A stretch of 64,000 nucleotides of DNA from Akkermansiaceae bacterium (GCA_947462535.1 CANHPN010000005.1:1-64000); one strand, 5' to 3'. Positions 41,389 through 50,691 are shown, counted from the stretch's first letter. Notes: a model not told the origin generated them from the letters alone. Numbers and translations: made by a program.

Positions 41389-41686
41389 CCCCGCAGGCGG
41401 TGGCGTTCAAGCGCGATTTTCAGATCAGCGTTTCCAATCGGTGATCTTGGTCACGGTTCCGGTGGCCAGGCCAGGACTGTGGCTTTGGCATCGCCATAAC
41501 GCATGCGGGTGTCCTCCCTGAAGAATCGCGCGTTCTCAAGCCCGGAAAAGCCGGCGCACCGCTGCGTCTGCGACCGGGATTTTTGGCGCTTGAGGGATTT
41601 GCGGAAGGGAGTCACTTGCAGGGCGATTCACCAATCCCGAGACCATCATTAGGCTCCTGCGGCGAGGTTCAAATAACAGGCAGCGA
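41389..41686. other. Intergenic region with a possible broken reading frame
   Basis: 298 bases without a confident gene. On the minus strand LENARFFREDTRMRYGDAKA is followed, after a frameshift, by GLATGTVTKITDWKR and a stop near 41426; this may be a gene remnant, but I do not recognise the family. No terminator or repeat is obvious. Confidence 0.3.
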
Positions 41687-43267
41687 TCAGCGCACGCGCT
41701 CCAGCAGCCAGGCGAGCAGGCTGCTCACAGGAAGGCGCTCCTGCTCCATCGAGTCGCGGTGGCGGATGGTGACGGTGCCTTTGAGATCGGGATTTTCCTC
41801 GCCGAGGGTTTCGAAATCGACGGTGACGCAGAACGGCGTGCCGACTTCGTCCTGGCGGCGATAGCGGCGACCGAGCGCGCCGCCGTCGTCGTAGAAGACG
41901 TTCATCCACGGTTGGAGGGTTTTCTGGATCTCCTTACAGATGCGGACCTGTTCCTCGTTCTTCTTGAGCAACGGGAAAATTCCGACCTTGATCGGAGCCA
42001 TCCGCGGGACGAAGCGCAGCACCGTGCGGACGTCTTCCTTACCCTTGTCGTCGGTGAGTGTCTCCTCGTCAAAGGCTTCGCAAATGAGGGCGAGCACCGT
42101 GCGGTCGCAGCCGGCGGACGGCTCGACGACGTGCGGCAGGAACTTTTCCTTCGTCTCCTCGTCGAAATATACCAGCGATTTGCCGGAGCCTTTTTCATGC
42201 ACGCCGAGATCGTAGTCGGTGCGGTAAGCCACGCCCTCGAGCTCCTGGATGCCGAACGGGAATTCGTATTCGATGTCGTAGGTTTTCTGTGAGTAGAACG
42301 CGCGCTCGCCATCCGGGATGTCGAGGATGTGAAGCTTCTCGCGCGGAATGCCAATTTCGCCGTAGAACTTGAGGCGCTCGGCCAGCCACTCGTCGGTGAG
42401 GCGCAGGCCGTCGTCAGGGTGGCAGAAATACTCGATTTCCATCTGCTCGAACTCGCGCGAGCGAAAGGTGAAATTGCGCGGGTTGATCTCGTTGCGGAAC
42501 GACTTGCCCATCTGCGCGATACCGAAAGGAAGCTTCACACGGTTAGAATCGAGCACGTTCTTATATTGCACGAAGATCGATTGCGCGGTCTCCGGGCGGA
42601 GGTAGGCGATGGCCTTGGGATCATTGTCAGCGGCCAACGCGCCGAGCTTGGTGGATAGCATCAGGTCGAAGGAACGCGGCTCCGAAAGCATCACGCCATT
42701 TTCGGGATTGTAGAGCGCGCCTTCACGAGGGCCCGGTTTGACTTCGCGGTTGCCGATCACTGGCTTCGCATTCTTTCCTAGCAACTCGCGGTAGAATTGC
42801 ACCGCCAGCTTTTCGGCGGAACGCTCGGGGTCCTGCTTTCCTTCCGGAATGAGAACGGTGAAATGTTTGTCGGTGGATTTTCCCGACTCCTCATCGGACG
42901 CGCCGAAAAACGTCACCTCGGTGCCAGGTTCTGCGGCAGGCACCTGATCGGCGCGCAGGCGCGCCTTGGTGAGCGGACATTCGCTCATGGGATCGTTGAA
43001 GCTATCGACATGGCCGCTGGCCTTCAGCACGTCTTGATGGGTCAAAATCGCGCCGTCCATGCCGAGCACGTCCTCTCGCTCCTGCACGGTTTTGCGCCAC
43101 CAATAATCCTTCAAGTTCCGCTTCAGCTCCGCGCCGAGCGGGCCGTAGTCCCAGCAACCGTTGAGGCCGCCGTAAAGCTCCCCGGCTTGGAAAATGAAGC
43201 CGCGGCGTTTGCACAGCGACACGATTTTTTCCATGCGGGCGGGATCGGTGACGTCTTTGTTGGCCAT
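41687..43267 (-). CDS. glyS: Glycyl-tRNA synthetase, dimeric alpha2 type
   Basis: 526 residues. Class II aminoacyl-tRNA synthetase of the eukaryote/archaeal-like dimeric type. Motif 1 GGLNGCWDYGPLGAELKRNL, motif 2 AQMGKSFRNEINPRNFTFRSREF, motif 3 PSAGCDRTVLAL, and the C-terminal anticodon-binding domain (APIKVGIFPLLKKNEEQVRI, DEVGTPFCVTVD) are seen. The ATG at 43267 (MANKDVTDPARMEKIV) is chosen; the frame to 43876 is a shadow over the tag gene. Divergent from tag. Confidence 0.96.
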   Translation of the reverse strand: MANKDVTDPARMEKIVSLCKRRGFIFQAGELYGGLNGCWDYGPLGAELKRNLKDYWWRKTVQEREDVLGMDGAILTHQDVLKASGHVDSFNDPMSECPLTKARLRADQVPAAEPGTEVTFFGASDEESGKSTDKHFTVLIPEGKQDPERSAEKLAVQFYRELLGKNAKPVIGNREVKPGPREGALYNPENGVMLSEPRSFDLMLSTKLGALAADNDPKAIAYLRPETAQSIFVQYKNVLDSNRVKLPFGIAQMGKSFRNEINPRNFTFRSREFEQMEIEYFCHPDDGLRLTDEWLAERLKFYGEIGIPREKLHILDIPDGERAFYSQKTYDIEYEFPFGIQELEGVAYRTDYDLGVHEKGSGKSLVYFDEETKEKFLPHVVEPSAGCDRTVLALICEAFDEETLTDDKGKEDVRTVLRFVPRMAPIKVGIFPLLKKNEEQVRICKEIQKTLQPWMNVFYDDGGALGRRYRRQDEVGTPFCVTVDFETLGEENPDLKGTVTIRHRDSMEQERLPVSSLLAWLLERVR

Positions 43268-43360
43268 GTGTTTGAAAGGTTGGGGCGCGAAGGGAAGCAG
43301 GCGCGGCGGCGGGCGGCAAGGCGGGATTGCGTTACCCGCGCGGATGGGGAAAATGCCGCC

Positions 43361-43909
43361 ATGACCCGCTGCCCGTGGCTTCCGCTCCAACATTCGCTCT
43401 ACGTGGAATACCACGACACCGAGTGGGGCGTGCCCTCGCGCGATCCCCGTTATTTGTTCGAGTGCATCTGCCTCGAGGGCGCGCAGGCCGGCCTCTCCTG
43501 GTGGACGGTGCTCCAGAAACGCGAGTGCTACCGCCAGGTTTTCCACAACTTCCAGCCGGAAAAAGTCGCCGCGATGACCGATGCCGAACTCGAAAAACTC
43601 ATCCCCGATCCCGGCATCATCCGCCACCGCGGGAAAATTTTCTCCGTCCGCCAGAACGCCCGCGCCTGGCTGGAACTCAGCGATCCCGTGGAATGGCTCT
43701 GGAGTTTCACCGGCGGGCAAACCATCGTGAACCACTTCAAAACGATGACTGACTTTCCCTCCAAGACCCCCGAGTCCGACGCGCTTTCCAAGGCCCTGAG
43801 GAAAGCCGGATTCAACTTCGTCGGCTCGACCACGATGTATGCGCTGATGCAAGCCGTCGGCATGGTGAACGACCACACCATCGACTGCTGCCGGAGAAAT
43901 TCGGCCTAA
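43361..43909 (+). CDS. tag: DNA-3-methyladenine glycosylase I
   Basis: 182 residues; base-excision glycosylase for 3-methyladenine. MTRCPW...YHDTEWGVP carries the first zinc ligands (Cys4, His near 18), FECICLEGAQAGLSWW the catalytic Glu, and DHTIDCCRR the last zinc ligands. The ATG at 43361 gives the family start. Its stop overlaps the stop of the gamma-carbonic anhydrase on the other strand by three bases (TAA/TAG). Confidence 0.96.
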   Translation: MTRCPWLPLQHSLYVEYHDTEWGVPSRDPRYLFECICLEGAQAGLSWWTVLQKRECYRQVFHNFQPEKVAAMTDAELEKLIPDPGIIRHRGKIFSVRQNARAWLELSDPVEWLWSFTGGQTIVNHFKTMTDFPSKTPESDALSKALRKAGFNFVGSTTMYALMQAVGMVNDHTIDCCRRNSA

Positions 43910-44418
43910 CCACGCTCCAAGTAGATCCGCGAGCCGCGCACGTATTTTTCCGCCCAGCCTTTAATTTTGGCCTGCTCGTCGAGCGATAGCGTTCTAACAA
44001 CCTTCGCCGGCGAGCCCAGAACCAGCGAGCCCGGCGGAATGATCGTCCCGCCCGTGACCAGCGCGCCAGCTCCGATGATCGAGCGCTCGCCGATCACCGC
44101 GCCGTCGAGCACGATCGAACCCATGCCGATGAGCACCTCGTCTTTCACCGTGCAGGCGTGCAGGATCGCCGAGTGGCCCACGGTCACCAGCTCGCCGACA
44201 TAACAGCCGTAGTCGTCCGCCAGATGGATCACCGCGTTGTCCTGCACGTTAGACCGTGGACCGATCACGATCTCGTTGATGTCGCCGCGCAAGGTCGCGT
44301 TATACCAAATGCTCGTCTCCTCGTGCAAAGTCACCCGCCCGATCACGTCCGCGCTCGCGGCGATGAACGCACTTGGATGAATGCTTGGTGAAAACCCGGC
44401 GATTGTCTCGATGGCCAT
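43906..44418 (-). CDS. Gamma-carbonic-anhydrase-family left-handed beta-helix protein
   Basis: 170 residues with hexapeptide repeats (SADVIGRVTLHEETSIWYNA, VIGERSIIGAGALVTGGTII). The zinc-binding histidines of the YrdA/PaaY/CaiE group are in NAVIHLADD and VTVGHSAILHAC. The core Cam-type acid loop is short, as usual in this subgroup, so enzymatic carbonic anhydrase activity is uncertain; an acyl-transferase-related role is the alternative. FolK lies upstream on the same strand, eight bases from its stop. Confidence 0.9.
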   Translation of the reverse strand: MAIETIAGFSPSIHPSAFIAASADVIGRVTLHEETSIWYNATLRGDINEIVIGPRSNVQDNAVIHLADDYGCYVGELVTVGHSAILHACTVKDEVLIGMGSIVLDGAVIGERSIIGAGALVTGGTIIPPGSLVLGSPAKVVRTLSLDEQAKIKGWAEKYVRGSRIYLERG

Positions 44419-44426
44419 GCCGGAAA

Positions 44427-44948
44427 CTAGAGTCGTGAATCCTGGATCGCAAGCGCGACGAGGACCAGCGGCGGCTCGGTGGATTCCAGGCGGACCAGAA
44501 GCTCCGCAACGCCTGCGGCCTGTCCTGGCAGGACCAGGTCGGGACGGATTTCCGCCAGCGGTTGGAGCACGAAACGCCGCTCGCCGATCCGCGGATGGGG
44601 GAGGACCAGCGCTTCGGTGTCGATCACTGTGTCACCGAAATAGAGCAGGTCGACATCGATGACCCGCGGCGCGTTCCGCGCGGGAACGCCGGTGCGGCCG
44701 AGCTTTCTTTCGATCGACTGGGTGATTTCCAACAGCTCGAACGGGCCGCCCTCGAAGTCGATCTCAACTGCGGAATTATAGAAAAGCGGCGAGCCGGGCG
44801 GGCACAGAAGCGGCTCGGTTTGATAGATCGAAGCGGACAGGAACAAAGCGCCCGGCGTGGCGATTTCCAACAAACAGTCGCGGGCCGCCCGCAGGTTGGC
44901 GAGACGGTCTCCGAGATTCGAGCCCAGGGCGATGCCGACACGGGGCAT
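44427..44948 (-). CDS. folK: 2-amino-4-hydroxy-6-hydroxymethyldihydropteridine diphosphokinase
   Basis: 173 residues; folate pathway kinase. GIALGSNLGDRLANL at the start, YQTEPL, FYNSAVEI, and RNAPRVIDVDLLYFG (the HPPK signature with metal Asp residues) are present, followed by LPHPRIGERRFVLQPLAEI. Three bases separate it from the protease stop and eight from the beta-helix gene, so the three form a likely operon. Confidence 0.95.
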   Translation of the reverse strand: MPRVGIALGSNLGDRLANLRAARDCLLEIATPGALFLSASIYQTEPLLCPPGSPLFYNSAVEIDFEGGPFELLEITQSIERKLGRTGVPARNAPRVIDVDLLYFGDTVIDTEALVLPHPRIGERRFVLQPLAEIRPDLVLPGQAAGVAELLVRLESTEPPLVLVALAIQDSRL

Positions 44949-44951
44949 GGC

Positions 44952-46412
44952 TCAGTCCTCGAGGTTTTCTAGGCGGGTGATGCCGTTTTCCCGCATCCGC
45001 TTGTCGGCATCCGCGACTTTGGCGGACGGGATCACGATGGGGCGCTCGGCTCCGAAGAGCTCGATCACGAAAAATTCCGGTGCCTCCTTCGGGTGGAGAA
45101 GTTCGTGCGCGTGAGCGAGATCGCAGACTTCGACGCCGTTGATTTTGTCCACGGCGAAACCGGTGAAATTCGAAAGCTGGCTGGTCACCGGATCGCTCTC
45201 GACCCGCGTCAACACCACGATGTCCTTATGTTTTTCAAACAGCCCCTTCGGCACGTAGTCGGTGTAAAGCCGGCGCACGGTGACATCCTCGAATTTGGAG
45301 GTGACGAAGAGGTTGGTGTCTAATGGTTGGAAAACGAGACCCGCGAAAACCGTGTAGCGCGGCTTCTTTTCGTATGAAACGGCATACATCCGAGACCATT
45401 CCAGAGGCTTGAGCGTGATGTCCACGTCGTTCACCGCGCCGTCGCGGAGGCAGCGGACGGCGACTTTGTCTCCGGCGTATTTCCGCTCGACGATCTCGTT
45501 GAGGTTCACGTTTTCGCCGTCGATGGTGATCATGCCCGCGCTGTCCACCGGCTTGCCGTCCAGCGACATGAGGACGTCTCCGGGCTTGAGGAAGCCGTCG
45601 CTCGAACTGGTGGGAATGACGTTGGTGATGAGCACGCCCTTGTCGTCGTCAGGCAGGCCTAACGCCTTGCGCATCGCCGGATTGAAGAGCTGGAACTCGC
45701 TGATTCCGAGGTCAGCGTAGGAATCGTATTTGCCGTCCTCGATGTCCTTGATGAAGCGCCGGACCACCGGGGTGGGAATGATGTAGCCGGTGTTGTCCGC
45801 CTGGCGGAGACCCTGGAATGCAACGCCGACGACCTTGCCGTCCTGCACGACGGGGCCGCCGGAGTTGCCGGGGTTGATGGCGGCGTCGATCTGGACGACG
45901 AGGTGCGAGTCGGCGCGGGAGTGTGAGTAGGGCTGGAAATCGATGCGGGAAACGACGCCGCGGGTGACTGACAGGCGCTCGCCGCCGACCGGGTAGCCGA
46001 TCACGCGGACTTGGGATTCGAGGCTCGGGACATCGCCGAACTCGAAGGTGGCGAAGGATTCCAAGTCCTTGAAGTCCTCGATGGAGAGCAAGGCGAGATC
46101 GCAATCATGGGCGATGAACTCCACCTTGGCCGGGTATTTCTTGGGGCTGCCGTAAACGGTGATGAGGATGCGGCGGGCGTTGGAAACGACATGGGCGTTG
46201 GTGAGAATCTTGTTTTTCCCGATGAGGAAACCGGTGCCGATCCCGCCGCCGAAGCGTCCAGAATTCCAAGGCGTCTGATAGTCGGGGACCTGGGTGGCGA
46301 CCTCGATGCGGAGCACGGATTTATAGATATCCGAGGGCAGTGACGGGGTTTGCGCGACGAGCGCCGGAATGGCGGATACCAGCAGGGTGAGGAAGAAGAG
46401 CAGACGGATCAT
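44952..46412 (-). CDS. HtrA/Deg-like trypsin-type serine protease with PDZ domain
   Basis: 486 residues with signal peptide (MIRLLFFLTLLVSAIPALVAQ). Catalytic triad: His in ILTNAHVV, Asp in AHDCDLALLSI, Ser in NPGNSGGPVV. A PDZ domain follows (GVLITNVIPTSSSDGFLKPG, DVLMSLDGKPVD), then a second C-terminal globular region (KYAGDKVAVRCLRDG, AEFFVIELFG-type) seen in the Deg9/10-like group. Envelope protein quality control or regulated proteolysis. folK follows three bases later. Confidence 0.92.
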   Translation of the reverse strand: MIRLLFFLTLLVSAIPALVAQTPSLPSDIYKSVLRIEVATQVPDYQTPWNSGRFGGGIGTGFLIGKNKILTNAHVVSNARRILITVYGSPKKYPAKVEFIAHDCDLALLSIEDFKDLESFATFEFGDVPSLESQVRVIGYPVGGERLSVTRGVVSRIDFQPYSHSRADSHLVVQIDAAINPGNSGGPVVQDGKVVGVAFQGLRQADNTGYIIPTPVVRRFIKDIEDGKYDSYADLGISEFQLFNPAMRKALGLPDDDKGVLITNVIPTSSSDGFLKPGDVLMSLDGKPVDSAGMITIDGENVNLNEIVERKYAGDKVAVRCLRDGAVNDVDITLKPLEWSRMYAVSYEKKPRYTVFAGLVFQPLDTNLFVTSKFEDVTVRRLYTDYVPKGLFEKHKDIVVLTRVESDPVTSQLSNFTGFAVDKINGVEVCDLAHAHELLHPKEAPEFFVIELFGAERPIVIPSAKVADADKRMRENGITRLENLED

Positions 46413-46454
46413 GGACTTGCGGCGGAGTTTACGGGCGCGGGAAGGAGCGGCAAA

Positions 46455-46685
46455 TCAAATCAGCAGCCGATTTCCCGAATGAGGCAGCCAAGGGCATCTG
46501 CAGCGCGGGCGGTGGCTGGCGGCGATGGTGTCGGTGTAAATGGAATTGGCGACCTCGGTCGTGAGGGCGGCGCGGGGCGCGTTGAGGATCAGATCCACGG
46601 TGCCGTCCTCCATCGGGGTGAAGCTGATGGAAGCCGCAAGCGCAGTCAGTAAAAGTGCGGGAAGTGTCACGGCGGGGATTTTCAC
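46455..46685 (-). CDS. Small secreted hypothetical protein (candidate)
   Basis: 76 residues starting at a GTG, with a hydrophobic leader (IPAVTLPALLLTALAASISF) and no recognised domain in the rest. It sits 42 bases upstream of the HtrA-like gene on the same strand. Weak start context and low complexity at the C-terminus make it doubtful; it may be only an open frame. Confidence 0.35.
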   Translation of the reverse strand: MKIPAVTLPALLLTALAASISFTPMEDGTVDLILNAPRAALTTEVANSIYTDTIAASHRPRCRCPWLPHSGNRLLI

Positions 46686-46733
46686 GGCATCCGGGCTTGC
46701 AGTGGCTGTCCGCCGGGATTACTCCCCTGCGCC

Positions 46734-47033
46734 ATGGACCACCATGTTTATTTCTGGCTGAAGGAAGGATATCAAAATGACGTGGACCGCGCAATCTTCG
46801 AGCAAGGTCTAGCAGCGCTGTTCGACATCGACCTGGTGGCCGGCGGCCGTTGGGCGGTTCCCGCGAAAGTGGTGGTGCGTCCGGTCATCGACCAGTCATG
46901 GGACTACGCGCTGACCATGCAGTTCAACACCATCGAGGATCACGATGCCTATCAGGTGAATCCGGATCACCACGTGTTCATCAACACCTTCAAGGAATGG
47001 TGGGCGCAGGTGCAAGTGAAAGACTTGGCTTGA
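46734..47033 (+). CDS. Dabb-domain (stress-responsive A/B barrel) protein
   Basis: 99 residues of the dimeric alpha/beta barrel family. HHVYFWLKEG at the start, FEQGLAALFDIDLVAGGRWAVP in the middle and DYALTMQFNTIEDHDAYQVNPDHHVFI are characteristic. Biochemical role unknown. Converges with the large TPR protein gene, four bases apart. Confidence 0.85.
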   Translation: MDHHVYFWLKEGYQNDVDRAIFEQGLAALFDIDLVAGGRWAVPAKVVVRPVIDQSWDYALTMQFNTIEDHDAYQVNPDHHVFINTFKEWWAQVQVKDLA

Positions 47034-47037
47034 TCCG

Positions 47038-49560
47038 TCACTGCGAGAACTGGCCGAGGACCGCTTTGAGCTCCACGGGCCATTCGAGCGTGTCGAGGGT
47101 GGCGGGATCGGCCCAGGCGGGATCAATCTTCAGCAGCTCGCGGAAATAGATAGCCGCGTCATCGCTCGCGCCGGTCTGCGCGGCTGCGATGGCGAGCAGC
47201 GCGGTGGCATTCTCAAGTTTCCCATCCGGGAAACCGATGCGCTGGCCCTCGCGCAGGAACCGATAGGCCCGCTCGGAATTGCCGGTCAGCAGCGCGACCC
47301 AACCCGCCCGCAGCGCGAAATTTCCGTCCTGCGGGAAGCGGTGCATGCCGGTGGTTAGGATTTCCATCGCCTGCCGCGGGTCGGCGTTTTCGAACGCGGT
47401 GTAGGCGGCCTCCGCGTAGTCGCCGGGTAAAGTCGTCTCCACCGGATGCTCGGTGATGAGCTCGATCCAGCGCGGGTGGGCGTTCTGATAGTCGCCGAGG
47501 GCGGTCAGGGCGAGCGCCTCGGCCCGCAGGCAGGGCCCGGGTGGCGCGCCGAGATTGCGGGCGAGGTTGGCGAGCTGGAACGTGGCCTCCTTTTCCTCCT
47601 TGTGGGCGGAAAACGCGAGCGCCGCCTTGAGGCAGGCGTCCGCAAACCGGGCGCGGCCGACGGCGGCGATGGTGGCGGGATCGGTGAAGCGCGCGATGAC
47701 GGCTTTCCGTTGCTCGGGCGTGGAGTTTTCCGGAACCTGGATCGCGGCGAGCTCACTGCTAACACATTGGCGGAGTTGGTCGAGCGCCGGCTGAAAGTCG
47801 GTCCACTCCCAGCCTAGCCAGTCCTCGCGGAGCCGGACTTCCGCTAGATCAGGGAACACCCCGGACCAGCCGGAAAGCGCGTCCGCCTTGCGACCTTGCA
47901 GCCAGGCGATGCGCGAGAGCGAGATGCGCCGGAGCAGCGGTGGAAGGTCCACGGCGGTGGCAAGGCAGGCTTTGATCTGCTCCGCGTCCTCTGATTTCAG
48001 GGCAAGCGCGAGAGCGGAGGCGGCAGCGGGAGCGGCCCGCACGAGGCGGTCCCGCAGCGGCGCGAACGCCCCGGGAGCGGCGCTGCGAGGGTCGATGGTT
48101 TTGAATTCCGCAAGCATCGGGCCGAAGTCCAGGCGGGGGAAAACGGTGAGAAGCGCCGCGAAGTTACAAGCGTTGAACGCCGAGGTCCGCGCTCCGGATG
48201 CGATGCGCGTGAAGCTCCGCCCCTTCTCATCATAGCGGCTGCCGGCCAGGGCTTGGCTGAGATTTTCCAACGCGAGCAAGGACGCTTCATCGATGGGAGC
48301 GGGCTTTTTTCCGTTAGTATTTCCGCCGGGCAAAGGCAGCAGCCGGTGGATCTTCAGCGTGCCGCTTTGCTCGCCGGTGAGCACGCTCTTCTCATCGAAG
48401 GCGAGCGCGGTGATTGCCGCCGCGACCTCGATAGGCGCGTGCGGGTTTGTGAGAATTTCCACGCGGTTGCCATTGACCGCGAACGGTGCGTGCTCCGGAT
48501 CGCTCATCAGGCCGGTCCACAAGTTAGGATGGCGGCTCCACGGGAACCGGCGGGCCAGCGCCTCCGTGCCGAGCGAGCCGTCCTCCTCGTCGCGGTAGGA
48601 AATCACGGCCGGAACGGGCGCTTGGTGCGGACCCTGGTCCTGGAGTGTTAGTGCCGCGTTTCCATCCAGTGAGAATTGCGCCTGAAGCAGCTTCACCGGC
48701 TCCGGAATCGGAGTCTTCAGGACCGGCTCGACCGGAGAAACGGGCATCTCCAACAGGCTTCCGTCGGCGTGCAGCACTCTCAACCGCGCGCGGTCCAGGA
48801 AGGCGGCGAGCGGGCGCGGTGCGAGCGGTTCGGAGGAGCGGATGATTTCCCCGGTGGAGGTGTCCCGCAGGTGCCAGACCACGGAATGGTCTTTTTCCGA
48901 TAGGAAACCGGGGTGCGCCATCAGCAGGCCGTCCGGGGAAAAAACGATGACGGCCGAGGGGGTGAGGAAATCCGGCAGAGGGCCGAGATCCCGGATCGGC
49001 TTCAGCGTCCGGGCGTTGCAAAGCAAGGTCACCGGTCCACGCTCGACGACCACCGACTGGTGCCCCGGATCAAATACCAAACTGCGGGCCTGGTGGCCCG
49101 CCACGGGAAACAGCACGCTCTGGATTTGCAGATTCTCGAGATTCCAGCGGACGGTCGTGTTAGCCGCTCCGCCGAGGTTCACCCACAACGACGACGGCCC
49201 GGCGACGGCGAGCTCCTCTATCGAAAACGGATGGTCGAGAGTCAGCACCGGAAAATTCCAGACCGTTTCCTTCAGGATGGTTTCTGCCAAATCGCGGGCC
49301 TCCTGGGACGCTGGCTCCGCTTTCAGGGCGGATACCAGCAGCGCGAGCGCCTCGTCCGGACGCCGCTGTTCGAGCTTGGTCCTGGCGGCGTCGATCCGCG
49401 CGCCCGCGAGCTGCGAGACGAGTTCCACTACACTCGCGCGGGCGGATTTTTCGCGCGGTTTGCAGTTAGAGACGAGCGCGCCGAGAACCAGCAACGGAAC
49501 CACAAAACCCCAGCCGATGCGGCGGCGCACCGTGGAGGATCGAGGGGTATGGCCGGGCAT
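47038..49560 (-). CDS. Large membrane-anchored TPR/beta-propeller-like protein of unknown function
   Basis: 840 residues. N-terminal single helix (GWGFVVPLLVLGALVSNC), possibly a lipid anchor at the Cys. Residues about 35-100 and 620-840 are tetratricopeptide-like (RRPDEALALLVSALKAEPASQEA, YFRELLKIDPAWADPA). The middle part (about 110-440) looks like WD40-type propeller strands (AVIVFSPDGLLMAHPG, FDEKSVLTGEQSGTLKIHRL). This layout is frequent in Verrucomicrobia and Planctomycetes but no function is known to me. Divergent from nothing nearby; ends four bases from the Dabb gene. Confidence 0.7.
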   Translation of the reverse strand: MPGHTPRSSTVRRRIGWGFVVPLLVLGALVSNCKPREKSARASVVELVSQLAGARIDAARTKLEQRRPDEALALLVSALKAEPASQEARDLAETILKETVWNFPVLTLDHPFSIEELAVAGPSSLWVNLGGAANTTVRWNLENLQIQSVLFPVAGHQARSLVFDPGHQSVVVERGPVTLLCNARTLKPIRDLGPLPDFLTPSAVIVFSPDGLLMAHPGFLSEKDHSVVWHLRDTSTGEIIRSSEPLAPRPLAAFLDRARLRVLHADGSLLEMPVSPVEPVLKTPIPEPVKLLQAQFSLDGNAALTLQDQGPHQAPVPAVISYRDEEDGSLGTEALARRFPWSRHPNLWTGLMSDPEHAPFAVNGNRVEILTNPHAPIEVAAAITALAFDEKSVLTGEQSGTLKIHRLLPLPGGNTNGKKPAPIDEASLLALENLSQALAGSRYDEKGRSFTRIASGARTSAFNACNFAALLTVFPRLDFGPMLAEFKTIDPRSAAPGAFAPLRDRLVRAAPAAASALALALKSEDAEQIKACLATAVDLPPLLRRISLSRIAWLQGRKADALSGWSGVFPDLAEVRLREDWLGWEWTDFQPALDQLRQCVSSELAAIQVPENSTPEQRKAVIARFTDPATIAAVGRARFADACLKAALAFSAHKEEKEATFQLANLARNLGAPPGPCLRAEALALTALGDYQNAHPRWIELITEHPVETTLPGDYAEAAYTAFENADPRQAMEILTTGMHRFPQDGNFALRAGWVALLTGNSERAYRFLREGQRIGFPDGKLENATALLAIAAAQTGASDDAAIYFRELLKIDPAWADPATLDTLEWPVELKAVLGQFSQ

Positions 49561-49617
49561 GTTCCTTCCTTTTTAACACCGCGGGACGGGCTTCGTGTCT
49601 GTAACCCGCCGATCCGC

Positions 49618-50058
49618 TCAAAGCCCGCTTTTCTGAATCAAATCGCGGAGCTGCTTCTGGAATTCCATGATGTCCTCCTGCGTCGGACGATAGCCCTCGG
49701 TATCCGGATCGAGGCCGGGGCGGCCGGTTTGATCGAGCATCCAGACGGCCGTCTCGCCATCGCTGAAGGTGGCTTTTCCGCTGACCAGCGCGCCGGGCAA
49801 CGTGAGGCTGTCCATCGTCACGGTGACGAATCCGGTCGGCACCGGCACGGGTTTCTCGTCCTTTTTCGCTTCCACTTTCGGCGTCTCGATCAGCTCGATG
49901 CCGAGGTCGAGGATCAGAAAACGGGTTTCCATGTAGGTGAGGGAGTGGCCGAAATCGTCTTTCAATTGGCGCTGGAGATCCGACATGGTGGCTCCCTCGG
50001 CGGCCCGTTGCTTAAGCGCGTCTTTTTGTTCCGGGGTGAGGTTATTGGCACTGAACAT
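49618..50058 (-). CDS. Conserved protein of unknown function
   Basis: 146 residues, no signal peptide or transmembrane helix. The N-terminus has a helix-rich segment (LTPEQKDALKQRAAEGATMSDLQ) that looks like a helical DNA-binding or coiled region, then a beta-rich part (TVTMDSLTLPGALVSGKATF) and another helix (TQEDIMEFQKQLRDLIQKSG). I do not recognise the family. The last core-type gene before the accessory region. Confidence 0.6.
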   Translation of the reverse strand: MFSANNLTPEQKDALKQRAAEGATMSDLQRQLKDDFGHSLTYMETRFLILDLGIELIETPKVEAKKDEKPVPVPTGFVTVTMDSLTLPGALVSGKATFSDGETAVWMLDQTGRPGLDPDTEGYRPTQEDIMEFQKQLRDLIQKSGL

Positions 50059-50179
50059 GGCCCACTTTCAAACACCGGTCATGGATTGCCAAGCTTCAAG
50101 AGAAGGAAAGTGACGCAGGATGTGCATCTTGGCCTCACTCGGCGTTGGCCTGCTCGTGGGCATCATGTCGCTCGTCAGC

Positions 50180-50309
50180 AGGTGAAGAAAATGCGGGGGC
50201 GGTAGAAACCCTCCTCAAGATAGCCCGAGCCTGATTGGAACAGCCCTGTACGGAGCCGTATGCAGGGTGGTGCGGGACCGGGGAGCTAATTACTCCCCGG
50301 GACCCGATT
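50180..50309 (+). mobile_element. Group II intron 3' fragment (domains V and VI)
   Basis: A domain V hairpin: CAGCCCTG (lower strand, 50241-50248) with CAGGGTGG (50263-50270), inner stem TACGG/CCGTA (50249-50260) and a two-base bulge TG (50261-50262), the classic domain V shape. A domain VI hairpin follows: CCGGGGAG (50278-50285) with CTCCCCGG (50293-50300), GGG/CCC (50274-50276/50303-50305) and a bulged A (50302) as branch-point candidate, ending in CCCGATT. No reverse transcriptase frame precedes it, so only the 3' end remains; the upstream limit is approximate. Confidence 0.7.
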
Positions 50310-50691
50310 CTGCATTCTGTGTTGTCTGCGATTGTGCGTGTAATCCGACTCGTCTGCCAACAATGAGCACAAGTGCAAGAGGAAGCCCCCAAAGAAGTAG
50401 AGGCCCCAAAAACCCAAGAAATAATGCAGGTAGAGTCACTGTAACCATGAAAGCAAATGGGATGGCCGGAATAGCTGCAGCTAGCTTCGCTGACATGCCA
50501 CCGTGACGAACACAAGCCCATGATAGATAAGCCGTAATTGCTAATGTAGTAGCCATAACCAACGTGAAGAATGCCAATCCAACGAGCTCTGTGCTCCACG
50601 TGAAACCGGCTGAAATAAGAATCCCAATCGACGGAGCCAAGAAGGCACACGCACCGAGGCTCAGCTTAGTGACGAGTTGGGTGGTATTCAT
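50290..50691 (-). CDS. Small four-helix integral membrane protein
   Basis: 133 residues with four hydrophobic segments (about 10-32, 36-58, 66-90, 92-112), no known domain. Base composition is more AT-rich than the surrounding core genes. Its last residues (about AESGPGE) and stop codon are encoded within the domain VI hairpin of the intron fragment, so the C-terminus was probably created by the insertion. It lies 32 bases downstream of the DUF2806 gene on the same strand. A pore-forming or effector role is possible but not shown. Confidence 0.65.
   Translation of the reverse strand: MNTTQLVTKLSLGACAFLAPSIGILISAGFTWSTELVGLAFFTLVMATTLAITAYLSWACVRHGGMSAKLAAAIPAIPFAFMVTVTLPALFLGFLGPLLLWGLPLALVLIVGRRVGLHAQSQTTQNAESGPGE

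Noticed and set aside
41389-41686. A pseudogene after glyS
   Set aside because: A short plausible frame with one shift is visible, but no family can be named; kept only as a low-confidence region note.
50244-50305. The two hairpins near 50244-50305 as a rho-independent terminator
   Set aside because: No T-run follows either hairpin, and the bulge pattern fits group II intron domains V and VI better.
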